64,000 nt of DNA from Mycobacterium sp. ACS4054 (GCF_001667275.1 NZ_LZHV01000058.1:242195-306194), one strand, 5' to 3'. Counted from the first letter of the stretch, positions 51,908 through 60,851 are shown. Numbers and translations are program-made. Notes: generated by a model from the sequence alone, not told the origin.

Positions 51908-52753
51908 TTATGCGTTCAATCCGAGCGGCCCCGCCAATTCGGCCAGCGCCGAGACAAGGTTGTCATCCTTCGTCAGCACCTGCACGGGCACGTGGTCGGC
52001 GCCGGCGTCGAGGTGCTCCTTCAGCCGGGCCGCGATGGCCTCGGGGGTGCCGTAGGCCACCACCGCGTCGACCAGGCGGTCGCTGCCCGGCTTGGTGACT
52101 TCCTCGTCGGTGAAGCCGAGCCGCTTCCAGCTGTTGCGGTAGTTGGCGAGCTGGAAATAGATGTCGAGCGCCCGCCGGCCGACCGCGCGCGCCTTGTCGG
52201 CGTCGGTGGTGAGCACCGCCTTGTGTTCCGGCGCCAGGAACGCCGACGGGCCGATCAGCTCGCGGGCGTGCGCGGTGTGTTCGGGGGTGGTGAGGTACGG
52301 GTGCGCCCCGGCGGCGCGCTCGGCCGAGAGCTTGAGGACGCGCGGGCCCAGCGCGGCGACCACCCGGCGGTTGGCGGGCACCCCGTAGTCGTCGAGCTGC
52401 TGCAGGTACTCCGCCAGCGCGTCGTAGGGCTTGCGGTACTCGGTGTGCGCCTCGGGATGGCCGACGCCGATGCCGAGCAGGAACCGGCCCGGATAAGCCT
52501 TGTCGATGCGATGGAAGGATTCGGCCACCGGCTGGGCCGGTGCGGTCCAGATGTTGACGATGCCGGTGGCCACCTGCAGGGTGGTCGTCGCCTCCAGGAT
52601 GGGCTCCACCCAGGCCAGCTCGGCCGGCGGCGAACCGCCCACCCAGACGGCCCCGTAGCCCAGGGCTTCGATGTCCTTGGCTTGTTCGGGGGTGACGCCG
52701 CGTCCGAACGATCCGAACCGGCCAAGATTGGGCTTGCTCGCTGCATCGGTCAT
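51908..52753 (-). CDS. LLM-class F420-dependent oxidoreductase, tandem copy B
   Basis: 281 residues, same motifs as copy A: GRFGSFGRGVTPEQAKDI, ATGIVNIWTAPAQPVAESF, RFLLGIGVGHPEAHTEY. The two are clearly a tandem duplication. It starts 29 nt after the histidine kinase gene on the same strand, so it may be cotranscribed with the two-component pair; that would link F420-dependent reduction to the redox signal, by inference. Confidence 0.83.
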   Translation of the reverse strand: MTDAASKPNLGRFGSFGRGVTPEQAKDIEALGYGAVWVGGSPPAELAWVEPILEATTTLQVATGIVNIWTAPAQPVAESFHRIDKAYPGRFLLGIGVGHPEAHTEYRKPYDALAEYLQQLDDYGVPANRRVVAALGPRVLKLSAERAAGAHPYLTTPEHTAHARELIGPSAFLAPEHKAVLTTDADKARAVGRRALDIYFQLANYRNSWKRLGFTDEEVTKPGSDRLVDAVVAYGTPEAIAARLKEHLDAGADHVPVQVLTKDDNLVSALAELAGPLGLNA

Positions 52754-52782
52754 GGTCGTTCCCAACCCGCCGGCCCGGGCCG

Positions 52783-54258
52783 CTATTCCGGGTCCAGTGC
52801 GCTCGCGTCGGGCGGCGGCGGCTCCAGCGGCAGCAGCACGATGAACCGGGTGTCGCCGGGGACCGATTCCACCCGCAGGTCGCCGCGATGTTTCTTCACG
52901 ACGATGTTGAACGCCAGATCGAGGCCCAGGCCGGTGCCCTGGCCGAAGGGCTTGGTGGTGAAGAACGGCTCGAAGATGTGCTCGCGGACGTCCTCGGGCA
53001 CCCCGGGGCCGGTGTCGCAGATCTCGACGCGGACCATGCTCTCGCCTTCGCGGCAGGTGCGGATGGTCAGCGTGCCGCCCGCATCGCCCATCGCGGCGAT
53101 CGCGTTGTCGATGATGTTGGTCCACACCTGATTGAGATCGCCTGGGTAACAAGGGATTTCGGGAATCGATTGGTCGAAGTCCTTGGCCACCTGAACCGCG
53201 GCGTCCCGGCCCAACCGGTCGGCGAACATCACCAGCGTGCTGCGCAGCAGATCGTGAATGTCGGCCACCTGGAAGGGCGCCCGGTCCATCTGCGAATACT
53301 GCTTGGCGTCGGCCACCAGCGCCGAAATCCGTTTGCTCGCTTCCAGGATCTGGTTCAGCAGCAGCTCGCCCTCGACGGTGTAGGTCAGCCAGCGGATGGC
53401 CTTCTCCAGCGACGTCGACGCGCCGAGCTCCTCGGTGGCCGCGGCGATGCGCTCCAGCCAGTCGGTGTCGATGCCGCCCTCGACGAACGTCGGGGCGATG
53501 TCCCAGCCGCCCTCGATGCCGTGCTCCTCCAGCCATTCGCCGACGGCGTCCTCCAGGTCGGCCGTCTCGATCGCGGTCAGGTTCGTCGACGCCGACTTGG
53601 CGACCTGGGCCGCGACCTCCTCCTGCAGCCGCACCAGCGCCCGCAGCGCCTCCGGGCTGACGGTGCCGTCGGCGAGCATCGCGAGCTTCTGGCGCATGCC
53701 GGCGACCCGCTGCCGCAGCTCCGACGCGGCGCGGACGGTGGCCGCGGCCGGGTTGTTCAGCTGGTGGGTCAGTCCGGCCGACAGCCGGCCCAGCGCCAGC
53801 AGCTTCTCCCGGTTGTCGATGATCCGGCGGGTGCGGTCGGTGCCGACGGCGATGCCGTCGAGCAGGTGCACCGCCATCGGGAACTGGTCCTTCATGAACT
53901 GGGCGAACACCGGCGCGTCCATCACGAAGAACCGGGACGGCTTGGTCACGTGCACCGACGCGTCGTAGCTCTTCTGCTTTCCGCCGGTGAACGCCCGCCA
54001 GGCCCCGCAGTAGACGCCGCGCTGCGAGGTGCGGTTGGTTTCGATGTCCTGGCCGCCGGAGAGCTTCGACATGGTCAGCTCGCCCTCGATCAGGACGTAG
54101 AAGCAGGTCGCCGGCTCACCCTCGACGCAGATGGGCCCCGGCTCGTAGTTCTCGATGTGCCCGTTGCTGCACAAGACCGCCAGCTGCTCGTCGCTGAGCG
54201 CCTCGAAGAGAAACAGGCTGCGCAGCTCGTCGGGCTCGCACGGGGTCTTCGCGGTCAC
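52783..54258 (-). CDS. Histidine kinase with cyclic-nucleotide-binding domain
   Basis: 491 residues, no membrane helix. Residues 10-135 form a cNMP-binding/CRP-like jelly roll (YEPGPICVEGEPATCFYVLIEGE). The phospho-acceptor is H165 in GLTHQLNNP; the ATPase part has NIIDNAIAAMGDAGG (N box), DTGPGVPE (G1), FEPFFTTKPF and GQGTGLGLDLAF (G2). GTG 54258 overlaps the regulator-reductase stop (GTGA), so the two proteins are partners. The ligand of the cNMP domain is unknown. Confidence 0.88.
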   Translation of the reverse strand: MTAKTPCEPDELRSLFLFEALSDEQLAVLCSNGHIENYEPGPICVEGEPATCFYVLIEGELTMSKLSGGQDIETNRTSQRGVYCGAWRAFTGGKQKSYDASVHVTKPSRFFVMDAPVFAQFMKDQFPMAVHLLDGIAVGTDRTRRIIDNREKLLALGRLSAGLTHQLNNPAAATVRAASELRQRVAGMRQKLAMLADGTVSPEALRALVRLQEEVAAQVAKSASTNLTAIETADLEDAVGEWLEEHGIEGGWDIAPTFVEGGIDTDWLERIAAATEELGASTSLEKAIRWLTYTVEGELLLNQILEASKRISALVADAKQYSQMDRAPFQVADIHDLLRSTLVMFADRLGRDAAVQVAKDFDQSIPEIPCYPGDLNQVWTNIIDNAIAAMGDAGGTLTIRTCREGESMVRVEICDTGPGVPEDVREHIFEPFFTTKPFGQGTGLGLDLAFNIVVKKHRGDLRVESVPGDTRFIVLLPLEPPPPDASALDPE

Positions 54259-55940
54259 GATTCGGCCAGGTAGCGGTGCACCAGCATGACGGCCATCGAC
54301 CCCTCGCCGACCGCGGCCGCGACCCGCTTGGCGGACTCGGCGCGCACGTCGCCGGTGGCGAACACCCCCGGCACGCTGGTCTCGAGGTGGTGCGGCGGGC
54401 GGTCCAGCGTCCAGCCGCACACGTTGCGCAGGTCCGGCCCGGTGAGCACGAAGCCGTGGTCGTCGCGGGCGAGCACACCGTCCAGCCACTCGGTGCGCGG
54501 GGCGGCGCCGATGAAGATGAACATCCGCGCGCAGGTGACGTCCTCGGTCTCGCCGGTCCGGTTGTCGACCAGGATCAGCCGCTCCAGGTGGTCCGCTCCG
54601 ACGGCGCGGCGCACCTCGGTGCAGGTCCGCACGGTGATGTTGGGCCGCTGCTCGATCTGCTGGATCAGGTAGTAGGACATCGAGGCGTCCAGCGACGGCG
54701 CGCGCACCACGATGGTCACCGACTTGGCCTCGCGGGACAGGTACATCGCGGCCTGGCCGGCGGAGTTGGCCCCGCCCACGACGTAGACCTCCTCGCCCGC
54801 GCATTCCGACGCGATGGAGACCGCCGCGCCGTAGTAGACGCCCTTGCCGGTCAGCTCGCCGCAGCCCTCCGCGGGCAGCTGGCGGTAGGCGACGCCGGTG
54901 GCCAGGATGACGGCGTGCGCGTCGATGGAGCCGCCGTCGGCGAAGCGCACGGTGCGCTTGGGGCCGTTGACCTCCAGCGCGGTGGCGGTGCGGGCGGTGA
55001 TCAGCTCGGCGCCGAACTTCTCGGCCTGCCGGCGGGCGCGGTCGGCCAGCTGGCCGCCGGACACTCCGTCGGGGAAGCCGAGGTAGTTCTCGATCCGCGA
55101 ACTCTGGCCCGCCTGGCCGCCGGTCGCGGTGCGCTCGATGAGCACCGTGCGCAGCCCCTCGGACGCGCCGTACACCGCGGCGGCCAGGCCGGCCGGGCCG
55201 CCGCCGATGACGATCAGGTCGTAGAACTCCTGCGACGGCGTGGTGGTCAGGCCCAGGGTGTCGGCCAGCTGCGCGTCGGTGGGTTCGACCAGGGTGTCGC
55301 CGCGTTCGGTGACGACGACGGGCAGCCGCAGGCCGTCCTCGCCGGCGGCCGTGAGCAGCCGCTCGCCGTCGGGCTCGTCGGCCATGAACCAGGAGTAGTG
55401 CAGCCCGTTGCGGGCCAGGAAGTCGCGCACCTGCCAGGACCGCTCCGACCAGCGGTGCCCGATCACCTTGGTGTGCGGGATCGGGTGCTCGGGAGATGCC
55501 CGCCAGGCGTCCAGCAGCCCGTCGATGACGGGGTAGAACTTCTCCTGCGGCGGATCCCACGGCTTGAGCAGGTAGTGGTCCAGGTCGACGACGTTGATCG
55601 CGTCGATGGCGGCGTGGGTGTCGGCGTAGGCGGTGAGCAGCACCCGCCGCGCGGCGGGATACAGGTCCATCGCCCGCTCGAGGAATTCGATGCCGCTCAT
55701 CTGCGGCATCCGGTAGTCGGCGATCAGCACCGCGACCGTCTCCCCGCGCAGCTTGAGCTCCTTGAGCGTCTCGAGCGCGTCGGGGCCCGACTCGGCGCGC
55801 ACGATGCGGTGCCGGTCGCCGTACTGGCGGCGCAGATCGCGGGCAACCGCGCGGGAAACCGAGGGATCGTCGTCGACGGTCAGCAGGACCGGCTTGCGAG
55901 GCTGGGTGGATGGTTCTGCGGGACTCGCGGGACTCGTCAT
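54255..55940 (-). CDS. Response regulator fused to glutaredoxin-like and thioredoxin-reductase-like domains
   Basis: 561 residues in three parts. Receiver (18-130): acidic pair D23-D25, phospho-site D75 (LIADYRMP), K126 (LKPWD). Linker domain (about 150-230): KVIGHRWSERSWQVRDFLAR, glutaredoxin-like but with SERS in place of CPxC. Reductase (about 238-561): FAD loop IVIGGGPAGLAAAVY, NADPH loop YVVGGANSAGQAA, ATGDVRAE; the redox CxxC of thioredoxin reductase reads ASEC. There is no DNA-binding domain, so the output is enzymatic or protein-protein. CATACT (plus-strand 55949-55954) lies 8 nt before the ATG. Confidence 0.88.
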   Translation of the reverse strand: MTSPASPAEPSTQPRKPVLLTVDDDPSVSRAVARDLRRQYGDRHRIVRAESGPDALETLKELKLRGETVAVLIADYRMPQMSGIEFLERAMDLYPAARRVLLTAYADTHAAIDAINVVDLDHYLLKPWDPPQEKFYPVIDGLLDAWRASPEHPIPHTKVIGHRWSERSWQVRDFLARNGLHYSWFMADEPDGERLLTAAGEDGLRLPVVVTERGDTLVEPTDAQLADTLGLTTTPSQEFYDLIVIGGGPAGLAAAVYGASEGLRTVLIERTATGGQAGQSSRIENYLGFPDGVSGGQLADRARRQAEKFGAELITARTATALEVNGPKRTVRFADGGSIDAHAVILATGVAYRQLPAEGCGELTGKGVYYGAAVSIASECAGEEVYVVGGANSAGQAAMYLSREAKSVTIVVRAPSLDASMSYYLIQQIEQRPNITVRTCTEVRRAVGADHLERLILVDNRTGETEDVTCARMFIFIGAAPRTEWLDGVLARDDHGFVLTGPDLRNVCGWTLDRPPHHLETSVPGVFATGDVRAESAKRVAAAVGEGSMAVMLVHRYLAES

Positions 55941-55958
55941 CGGAGTTAAGTATGCCCT

Positions 55959-55974
55959 CGTCAGGGCCCTGACG
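55959..55974. promoter_or_regulatory. Palindrome GTCAGGNNCCTGAC, copy 1 (regulator-reductase promoter)
   Basis: CGTCAGGGCCCTGACG is a perfect 16-bp palindrome placed 4 bp upstream of the CATACT -10 box of the regulator-reductase gene, in the -10/-35 spacer region. The 14-bp core recurs exactly 70 bp away with only the central pair changed. Confidence 0.6.
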
Positions 55975-56025
55975 GCAGGTCGAGGCGGGGCTTTCTCGGC
56001 CCGGCGGATTACGCTGCTGGCGATT

Positions 56026-56053
56026 TTGGGTCAGGCGCCTGACCAGGTATCGT
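56026..56053 (+). promoter_or_regulatory. infA operon promoter with palindrome copy 2 in the spacer
   Basis: TTGGGT (56026-56031), 16-bp spacer, TATCGT (56048-56053) is the best SigA-like promoter for the alpha operon. The perfect palindrome GGTCAGGCGCCTGACC (56029-56044) fills the spacer, 3 bp from the -10 box. A leader of about 150 nt runs to infA. Confidence 0.5.
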
Positions 56054-56212
56054 GGGACAACGGTGCGTCATCCGCGCCGACTTTTTGCGTGCCCTGTCCT
56101 AGGAATTCCTGGAATTTCCTGCCCTTGGCTCACGTTTCTAGTCGGGCGAATGCTGCGCCGATATGGGCGCACTCAAGGATACGAAACCAAAGACGAGGAT
56201 TGCTGAAGATAT

Positions 56213-56434
56213 ATGGCCAAGAAGGACGGTGCCATAGAGGTCGAGGGCCGCGTGGTCGAGCCCCTGCCCAATGCGATGTTCCGCATTGAGCTGGAGAACG
56301 GACACAAGGTGCTCGCCCACATCAGCGGCAAGATGCGGCAGCACTACATCCGCATCCTGCCCGAGGACCGGGTGGTGGTGGAGCTGTCTCCCTACGACCT
56401 GTCCCGGGGCCGCATCGTGTACCGGTACAAGTAA
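56213..56434 (+). CDS. infA: Translation initiation factor IF-1
   Basis: 73 residues, an S1/OB-fold domain with [20 protein letters not shown] and [17 protein letters not shown]. Standard length. First gene of the alpha operon. In many actinobacteria it directly follows map; here 29.5 kb separate them. Confidence 0.97.
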
Positions 56435-56472
56435 GCCCGACCAGACAACGAGAAGAACAGGATCGAACAGCC

Positions 56473-56586
56473 GTGAAGGTGAACCCGAGCGTCAAGCCAA
56501 TCTGTGACAAGTGCAGGGTGATCCGTCGGCATGGGCGGGTCATGGTGATCTGCTCCGATCCGCGCCACAAGCAGCGTCAGGGCTAG
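56473..56586 (+). CDS. rpmJ: 50S ribosomal protein L36, zinc form
   Basis: 37 residues, [20 protein letters not shown] and on, with zinc ligands C11, C14, C27 and H32. GTG 56473. It is the zinc-dependent L36; zinc-free paralogues occur elsewhere in mycobacterial genomes. The stop TAG is followed directly by the 41-bp repeat. Confidence 0.95.
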
Positions 56587-56587
56587 T

Positions 56588-56628
56588 GGCGATCGCAAGC
56601 GCGGCGTAGCCGGGCGCAGCGGGTCGCC
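56588..56628. repeat. 41-bp intergenic palindromic repeat, copy 2
   Basis: 39 of 41 bases equal the element at 22833-22873, with similar flanks (CTAG before, ATCGAG after). It lies inside the 214-bp gap between rpmJ and rpsM, right after the rpmJ stop. The rest of the gap (to 56800) is GC rich, holds AGACCTCC twice (56672 and 56768 regions) and ends with GAGGAAA before rpsM. Confidence 0.8.
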
Positions 56629-56800
56629 ACGATCCATCGAGCGCGGCTCTGCCCCAACACAACTGAATGCAGACCTCCCAGCACCACTGAGCGGATAGGC
56701 CGTTCACCCACGCCCGGACGGAGGCCGGGCCCCGCCCCAAACTTGGAGCGGGAACGGGCTGGGATCAGACCTCCGCATAGAAAAAGAGGAAACGCCACCT

Positions 56801-57175
56801 ATGGCTCGACTAGTAGGCGTCGATCTCCCGCGCGACAAGCGGATGGAGATCGCGCTGACGTACATCTTCGGCGTCGGCCGCACCCGGTCGAACGAGATCC
56901 TGGCAGCGACGGGGATCGACAAGGACCTGCGCACCAGGGACCTGACCGACGACCAGCTGACCCACTTGCGTGACTACATCGAAGCGAACCTCAAGGTAGA
57001 GGGTGACCTGCGCCGCGAGGTGCAGGCCGACATTCGCCGCAAGATCGAGATCGGCTGCTACCAGGGCCTGCGGCACCGCCGCGGCCTGCCGGTGCGCGGC
57101 CAGCGGACCAAGACCAATGCGCGCACCCGCAAGGGCCCGAAGCGCACCATCGCCGGCAAGAAGAAGGCCAGGTAA
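56801..57175 (+). CDS. rpsM: 30S ribosomal protein S13
   Basis: 124 residues: ARLVGVDLPRDKRMEIALTY and the C-terminal RHRRGLPVRGQRTKTNARTR that contacts tRNA. GAGGAAA lies upstream of ATG 56801. Standard length. Confidence 0.97.
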   Translation: MARLVGVDLPRDKRMEIALTYIFGVGRTRSNEILAATGIDKDLRTRDLTDDQLTHLRDYIEANLKVEGDLRREVQADIRRKIEIGCYQGLRHRRGLPVRGQRTKTNARTRKGPKRTIAGKKKAR

Positions 57176-57181
57176 TCGCCC

Positions 57182-57598
<417 letters not shown>

Positions 57599-57609
57599 GG
57601 ACAAGAATC

Positions 57610-58215
57610 ATGGCTCGTTACACCGGACCCATCACCCGCAAGTCGCGCCGGCTGCGCACCGACCTCGTCGGTGGCGACCAGGCGTTCGAGAAGCGCCCCT
57701 ACCCGCCCGGCCAGCACGGCCGCGCGCGGATCAAGGAGAGCGAATACCTGCTGCAGCTGCAGGAGAAGCAGAAGGCCCGCTTCACCTACGGCGTCATGGA
57801 AAAGCAGTTCCGCCGCTACTACGAAGAGGCCAACCGCGTCTCCGGGAAGACCGGTGAGAATTTGCTGCGCATCCTGGAAAGCCGGCTGGACAACGTCATC
57901 TACCGCGCCGGGCTCGCCCGCACGCGCCGGATGGCCCGCCAGCTGGTCAGCCACGGCCACTTCAGCGTCAACGGCGTGCACGTCAACGTGCCCAGCTACC
58001 GGGTGTCGCAGTACGACATCATCGACGTGCGCGAGGGCTCGCTGAACACCGTGCCGTTCCAGATCGCGCGGGAGACGGCGGGCGACCGCCCGATCCCGAG
58101 CTGGCTGCAGGTGGTCGGGGAGCGCCAGCGCATCCTGATCCACCAGCTGCCCGAGCGGGCGCAGATCGACGTGCCGCTCACCGAGCAGCTGATCGTCGAG
58201 TTCTACTCGAAGTAA
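57610..58215 (+). CDS. rpsD: 30S ribosomal protein S4, zinc-free type
   Basis: 201 residues with RLDNVIYRAGLARTRRMARQ and the S4 RNA-binding domain. The N-terminal part (TRKSRRLRTDLVG) has no cysteines, so it is the C-minus form of S4. It binds the 5' domain of 16S rRNA early in assembly. Confidence 0.97.
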   Translation: MARYTGPITRKSRRLRTDLVGGDQAFEKRPYPPGQHGRARIKESEYLLQLQEKQKARFTYGVMEKQFRRYYEEANRVSGKTGENLLRILESRLDNVIYRAGLARTRRMARQLVSHGHFSVNGVHVNVPSYRVSQYDIIDVREGSLNTVPFQIARETAGDRPIPSWLQVVGERQRILIHQLPERAQIDVPLTEQLIVEFYSK

Positions 58216-58220
58216 GAGCC

Positions 58221-58241
58221 CCCGCGCCATGTCGGCGCGGG
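58221..58241 (+). terminator. Hairpin between rpsD and rpoA (attenuator candidate)
   Basis: CCCGCGCC (58221-58228), five-base loop, GGCGCGGG (58234-58241), a perfect 8-bp stem followed by TCTTAA. Inside the operon it may partly terminate or mark a processing site that sets the ratio of rpoA to ribosomal proteins. Confidence 0.5.
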
Positions 58242-58290
58242 TCTTAACGGCATCAAATAGCGGGTGCCGAGAAGGAGAAGAAGAAAAACC

Positions 58291-59334
58291 ATGCTGATCT
58301 CTCAGCGACCCACCCTGTCGGAGGAAGTCCTCACCGACAGCCGCTCGCAGTTCGTCATCGAGCCCCTGGAGCCCGGATTCGGTTACACCCTGGGCAATTC
58401 GCTGCGCCGGACGCTACTGTCGTCCATCCCGGGCGCGGCCGTCACCAGCATCCGCATCGACGGCGTGCTGCACGAGTTCACCACCGTCGCCGGGGTGAAG
58501 GAAGACGTCACCGCGATCATCCTGAACCTCAAGAGCCTGGTGGTGTCCTCGGAGGAGGACGAGCCGGTCACCATGTACCTGCGCAAGCAGGGCCCGGGCG
58601 CGGTCACCGCGGGTGACATCGTGCCGCCCGCCGGTGTCACGGTGCACAACCCCGACATGCACATCGCGACGCTGAACGACAAGGGCAAGCTCGAGGTCGA
58701 GCTCGTCGTCGAGCGTGGCCGCGGCTACGTGCCGGCGGTGCAGAACCGGGCCTCCGGCGCCGAAATCGGCCGCATCCCGGTCGATTCCATCTACTCGCCG
58801 GTGCTCAAGGTGACCTACAAGGTCGACGCGACCCGTGTCGAGCAGCGCACCGACTTCGACAAGCTGATCCTGGACGTCGAGACCAAGAGCTCGATCACCC
58901 CGCGCGATGCGCTGGCGTCGGCCGGTAAGACCCTGGTCGAATTGTTCGGTCTGGCACGCGAACTCAACGTCGAGGCCGAGGGCATCGAGATCGGGCCGTC
59001 GCCGGCCGAGGCCGACCACATCGCCTCGTTCGCGTTGCCGATCGACGACCTGGACCTGACGGTGCGAAGCTACAACTGCCTCAAGCGCGAGGGTGTGCAC
59101 ACCGTCGGCGAGCTGGTGAGCCGCACCGAGTCGGACCTGCTCGACATCCGCAACTTCGGTCAGAAGTCCATCGACGAGGTGAAGGTCAAGCTGCACCAGC
59201 TGGGCCTGTCGCTCAAGGACAGCCCGCCGAGCTTCGACCCGTCGCAGGTGGCCGGCTACGACGTTGCCACCGGCACCTGGTCCACCGAGGGCGCCTACGA
59301 CGACCAGGACTACGCGGAAACCGAACAGCTCTAA
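58291..59334 (+). CDS. rpoA: DNA-directed RNA polymerase alpha subunit
   Basis: 347 residues. The N-terminal dimerisation domain (LEPGFGYTLGNSLRRTLLSS) and C-terminal DNA-binding domain (LDLTVRSYNCLKREGVHTVG through IRNFGQKSIDEVKVKL) are joined by a linker near 230. ATG 58291 was chosen from the family start MLISQRP; an upstream in-frame ATG at 58264 is only a run of basic codons in the purine-rich leader. Confidence 0.97.
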   Translation: MLISQRPTLSEEVLTDSRSQFVIEPLEPGFGYTLGNSLRRTLLSSIPGAAVTSIRIDGVLHEFTTVAGVKEDVTAIILNLKSLVVSSEEDEPVTMYLRKQGPGAVTAGDIVPPAGVTVHNPDMHIATLNDKGKLEVELVVERGRGYVPAVQNRASGAEIGRIPVDSIYSPVLKVTYKVDATRVEQRTDFDKLILDVETKSSITPRDALASAGKTLVELFGLARELNVEAEGIEIGPSPAEADHIASFALPIDDLDLTVRSYNCLKREGVHTVGELVSRTESDLLDIRNFGQKSIDEVKVKLHQLGLSLKDSPPSFDPSQVAGYDVATGTWSTEGAYDDQDYAETEQL

Positions 59335-59345
59335 GACAATCCGTC

Positions 59346-59371
59346 CCGGCCCTACCTGATACGGGGGCCGG
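59346..59371 (+). terminator. Hairpin between rpoA and rplQ
   Basis: CCGGCCC (59346-59352) and GGGCCGG (59365-59371) pair around a 12-base loop in the 58-bp spacer. No U-tract follows. It may be an RNA processing or attenuation site within the operon. Confidence 0.35.
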
Positions 59372-59392
59372 CCACTAATAGGAGATAGTGCA

Positions 59393-60013
59393 ATGCCCAA
59401 GCCCACCAAGGGTCCTCGCCTCGGCGGGTCGTCTTCGCACCAGAAGGCGCTGCTGGCCAACCTGGCCACGTCGCTGTTCGAGCACAACCAGATCAAGACG
59501 ACCGAGCCGAAGGCGCGCGCGTTGCGGCCGTACGCCGAAAAGCTGATCACGCACGCGAAAAAGGGCACGCTGCACAACCGTCGTGAGGTTCTCAAGAAGA
59601 TCCGCGACAAGGACGTCGTGCACAAGCTGTTCGAGGAGATCGGGCCGTTCTTCGCCGACCGCAACGGCGGCTACACCCGCATCATCAAGGTGGAGCCGCG
59701 CAAGGGCGACAACGCCCCGATGGCGGTGATCCAGCTGGTGCTGGAGAAGACGGTGACCTCGGAAGCCGAGCGGGCGCGCCGGACCAAGACGCCCAAGAAG
59801 GCGCCGGTCGCGGCGGCGGCACCTCAGGCGGCGGTCGAGCCCGAGGAAGCCGTCGGCCCGACGGCCGAGGAGGCGACCGAGACCGAGGCCGAGGAGACCA
59901 CGACCGAGGCCACGGCCGCCGAGGCCGCCGCTGAGGAAAAGCACGACGAGGCCATCGAGGCACGGGCCGAGGCCGAGAAGGCCGAAGAGGCCGACGAGGC
60001 TGACGAGAGTTAA
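59393..60013 (+). CDS. rplQ: 50S ribosomal protein L17 with acidic C-terminal extension
   Basis: 206 residues. The first 125 are the L17 core (KGPRLGGSSSHQKALLANLA, YTRIIKVEPRKGD). Residues 135-206 are a low-complexity Glu/Ala/Thr tail, longer than the tail I recall for M. tuberculosis L17 (about 180 residues in all). The tail is acidic, opposite to the RNA-binding core. AGGAGA lies before the ATG. Confidence 0.95.
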   Translation: MPKPTKGPRLGGSSSHQKALLANLATSLFEHNQIKTTEPKARALRPYAEKLITHAKKGTLHNRREVLKKIRDKDVVHKLFEEIGPFFADRNGGYTRIIKVEPRKGDNAPMAVIQLVLEKTVTSEAERARRTKTPKKAPVAAAAPQAAVEPEEAVGPTAEEATETEAEETTTEATAAEAAAEEKHDEAIEARAEAEKAEEADEADES

Positions 60014-60851
60014 CGACCACATCCGTCTGCGGCTCGACATCGCCTATGACGGAACGGAATTCGCGGGCTGGGCGACTCAGGCCGGCCAGCGCACCGTGGC
60101 GGGAGTCCTCGACGAGGCGCTGACCACCCTGTTCCGCACCCCGGTGCGGTTGCGGGCCGCCGGGCGCACCGACACCGGCGTCCACGCCACCGGGCAGGTG
60201 GCCCACCTCGACGTGCCGACCGACGCGCTGCCGAACGCCTATCCGCGCTCGCCGCACGTCGGCGAGCCGGAGTTCCGGCCGTTGGTGCGCCGGCTCGGCC
60301 GGTTCCTGCCCACCGACGTCCGGGTGCTCGACATCGCCCGCGCCCCCGCGGGTTTCGACGCCCGGTTCTCGGCGCTGCGGCGCCATTACGTCTATCGGCT
60401 GTCCACGGCGCCCTACGGTGCGCAGCCGCAGCAGGCGCGCTACGTCACCGCCTGGCCGCGCCCGCTGGACGTCGACGCGATGGCCGCCGCGTCGCGAGAC
60501 CTGGTGGGGCTGCACGACTTTGCCGGGTTCTGCCGGCACCGACCCAACGCCACCACCATCCGCGACCTGCAGCGCTTCGACTGGGTGCGCGAGGGTGACC
60601 TGATCACCGCGCACGTCGCCGCCGACGCCTTCTGCTGGTCGATGGTGCGCTCGCTGGTGGGGGCGATGCTGGCTATGGGCGAGCACCGCCGACCGGCGTC
60701 GTGGGTCCGCGAATTGCTGAGCGCCACAAGCCGTTCCAGCGACTACGCGGCCGCGCCGGCGCACGGGCTGACGCTGGTGCGCGTCGACTACCCGCCGAAC
60801 GACCAACTCGAGGCTCGCAACCTGGTCACCCGGGACCTGCGCACCCGTTAA
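60000..60851 (+). CDS. truA: tRNA pseudouridine(38-40) synthase TruA
   Basis: About 283 residues. The catalytic Asp is D58 in LRAAGRTDTGVHA, and the N-terminal strand RLRLDIAYDGTEFAGW belongs to the enzyme. No ATG, GTG or TTG occurs in frame before that strand; the first such codon (GTG 60096) would remove it. CTG 60000, overlapping the end of rplQ by 14 bases, is the best start on position; ATC 60021 is another. Last gene of the alpha operon. Tail overlap with the cutinase gene is four bases (TTAA). Confidence 0.85.
   Translation: MTRVNDHIRLRLDIAYDGTEFAGWATQAGQRTVAGVLDEALTTLFRTPVRLRAAGRTDTGVHATGQVAHLDVPTDALPNAYPRSPHVGEPEFRPLVRRLGRFLPTDVRVLDIARAPAGFDARFSALRRHYVYRLSTAPYGAQPQQARYVTAWPRPLDVDAMAAASRDLVGLHDFAGFCRHRPNATTIRDLQRFDWVREGDLITAHVAADAFCWSMVRSLVGAMLAMGEHRRPASWVRELLSATSRSSDYAAAPAHGLTLVRVDYPPNDQLEARNLVTRDLRTR

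Noticed and set aside
60096..60851. truA start at GTG 60096
   Set aside because: It would delete the conserved first strand with YDGTEFAGW, present in frame just upstream.
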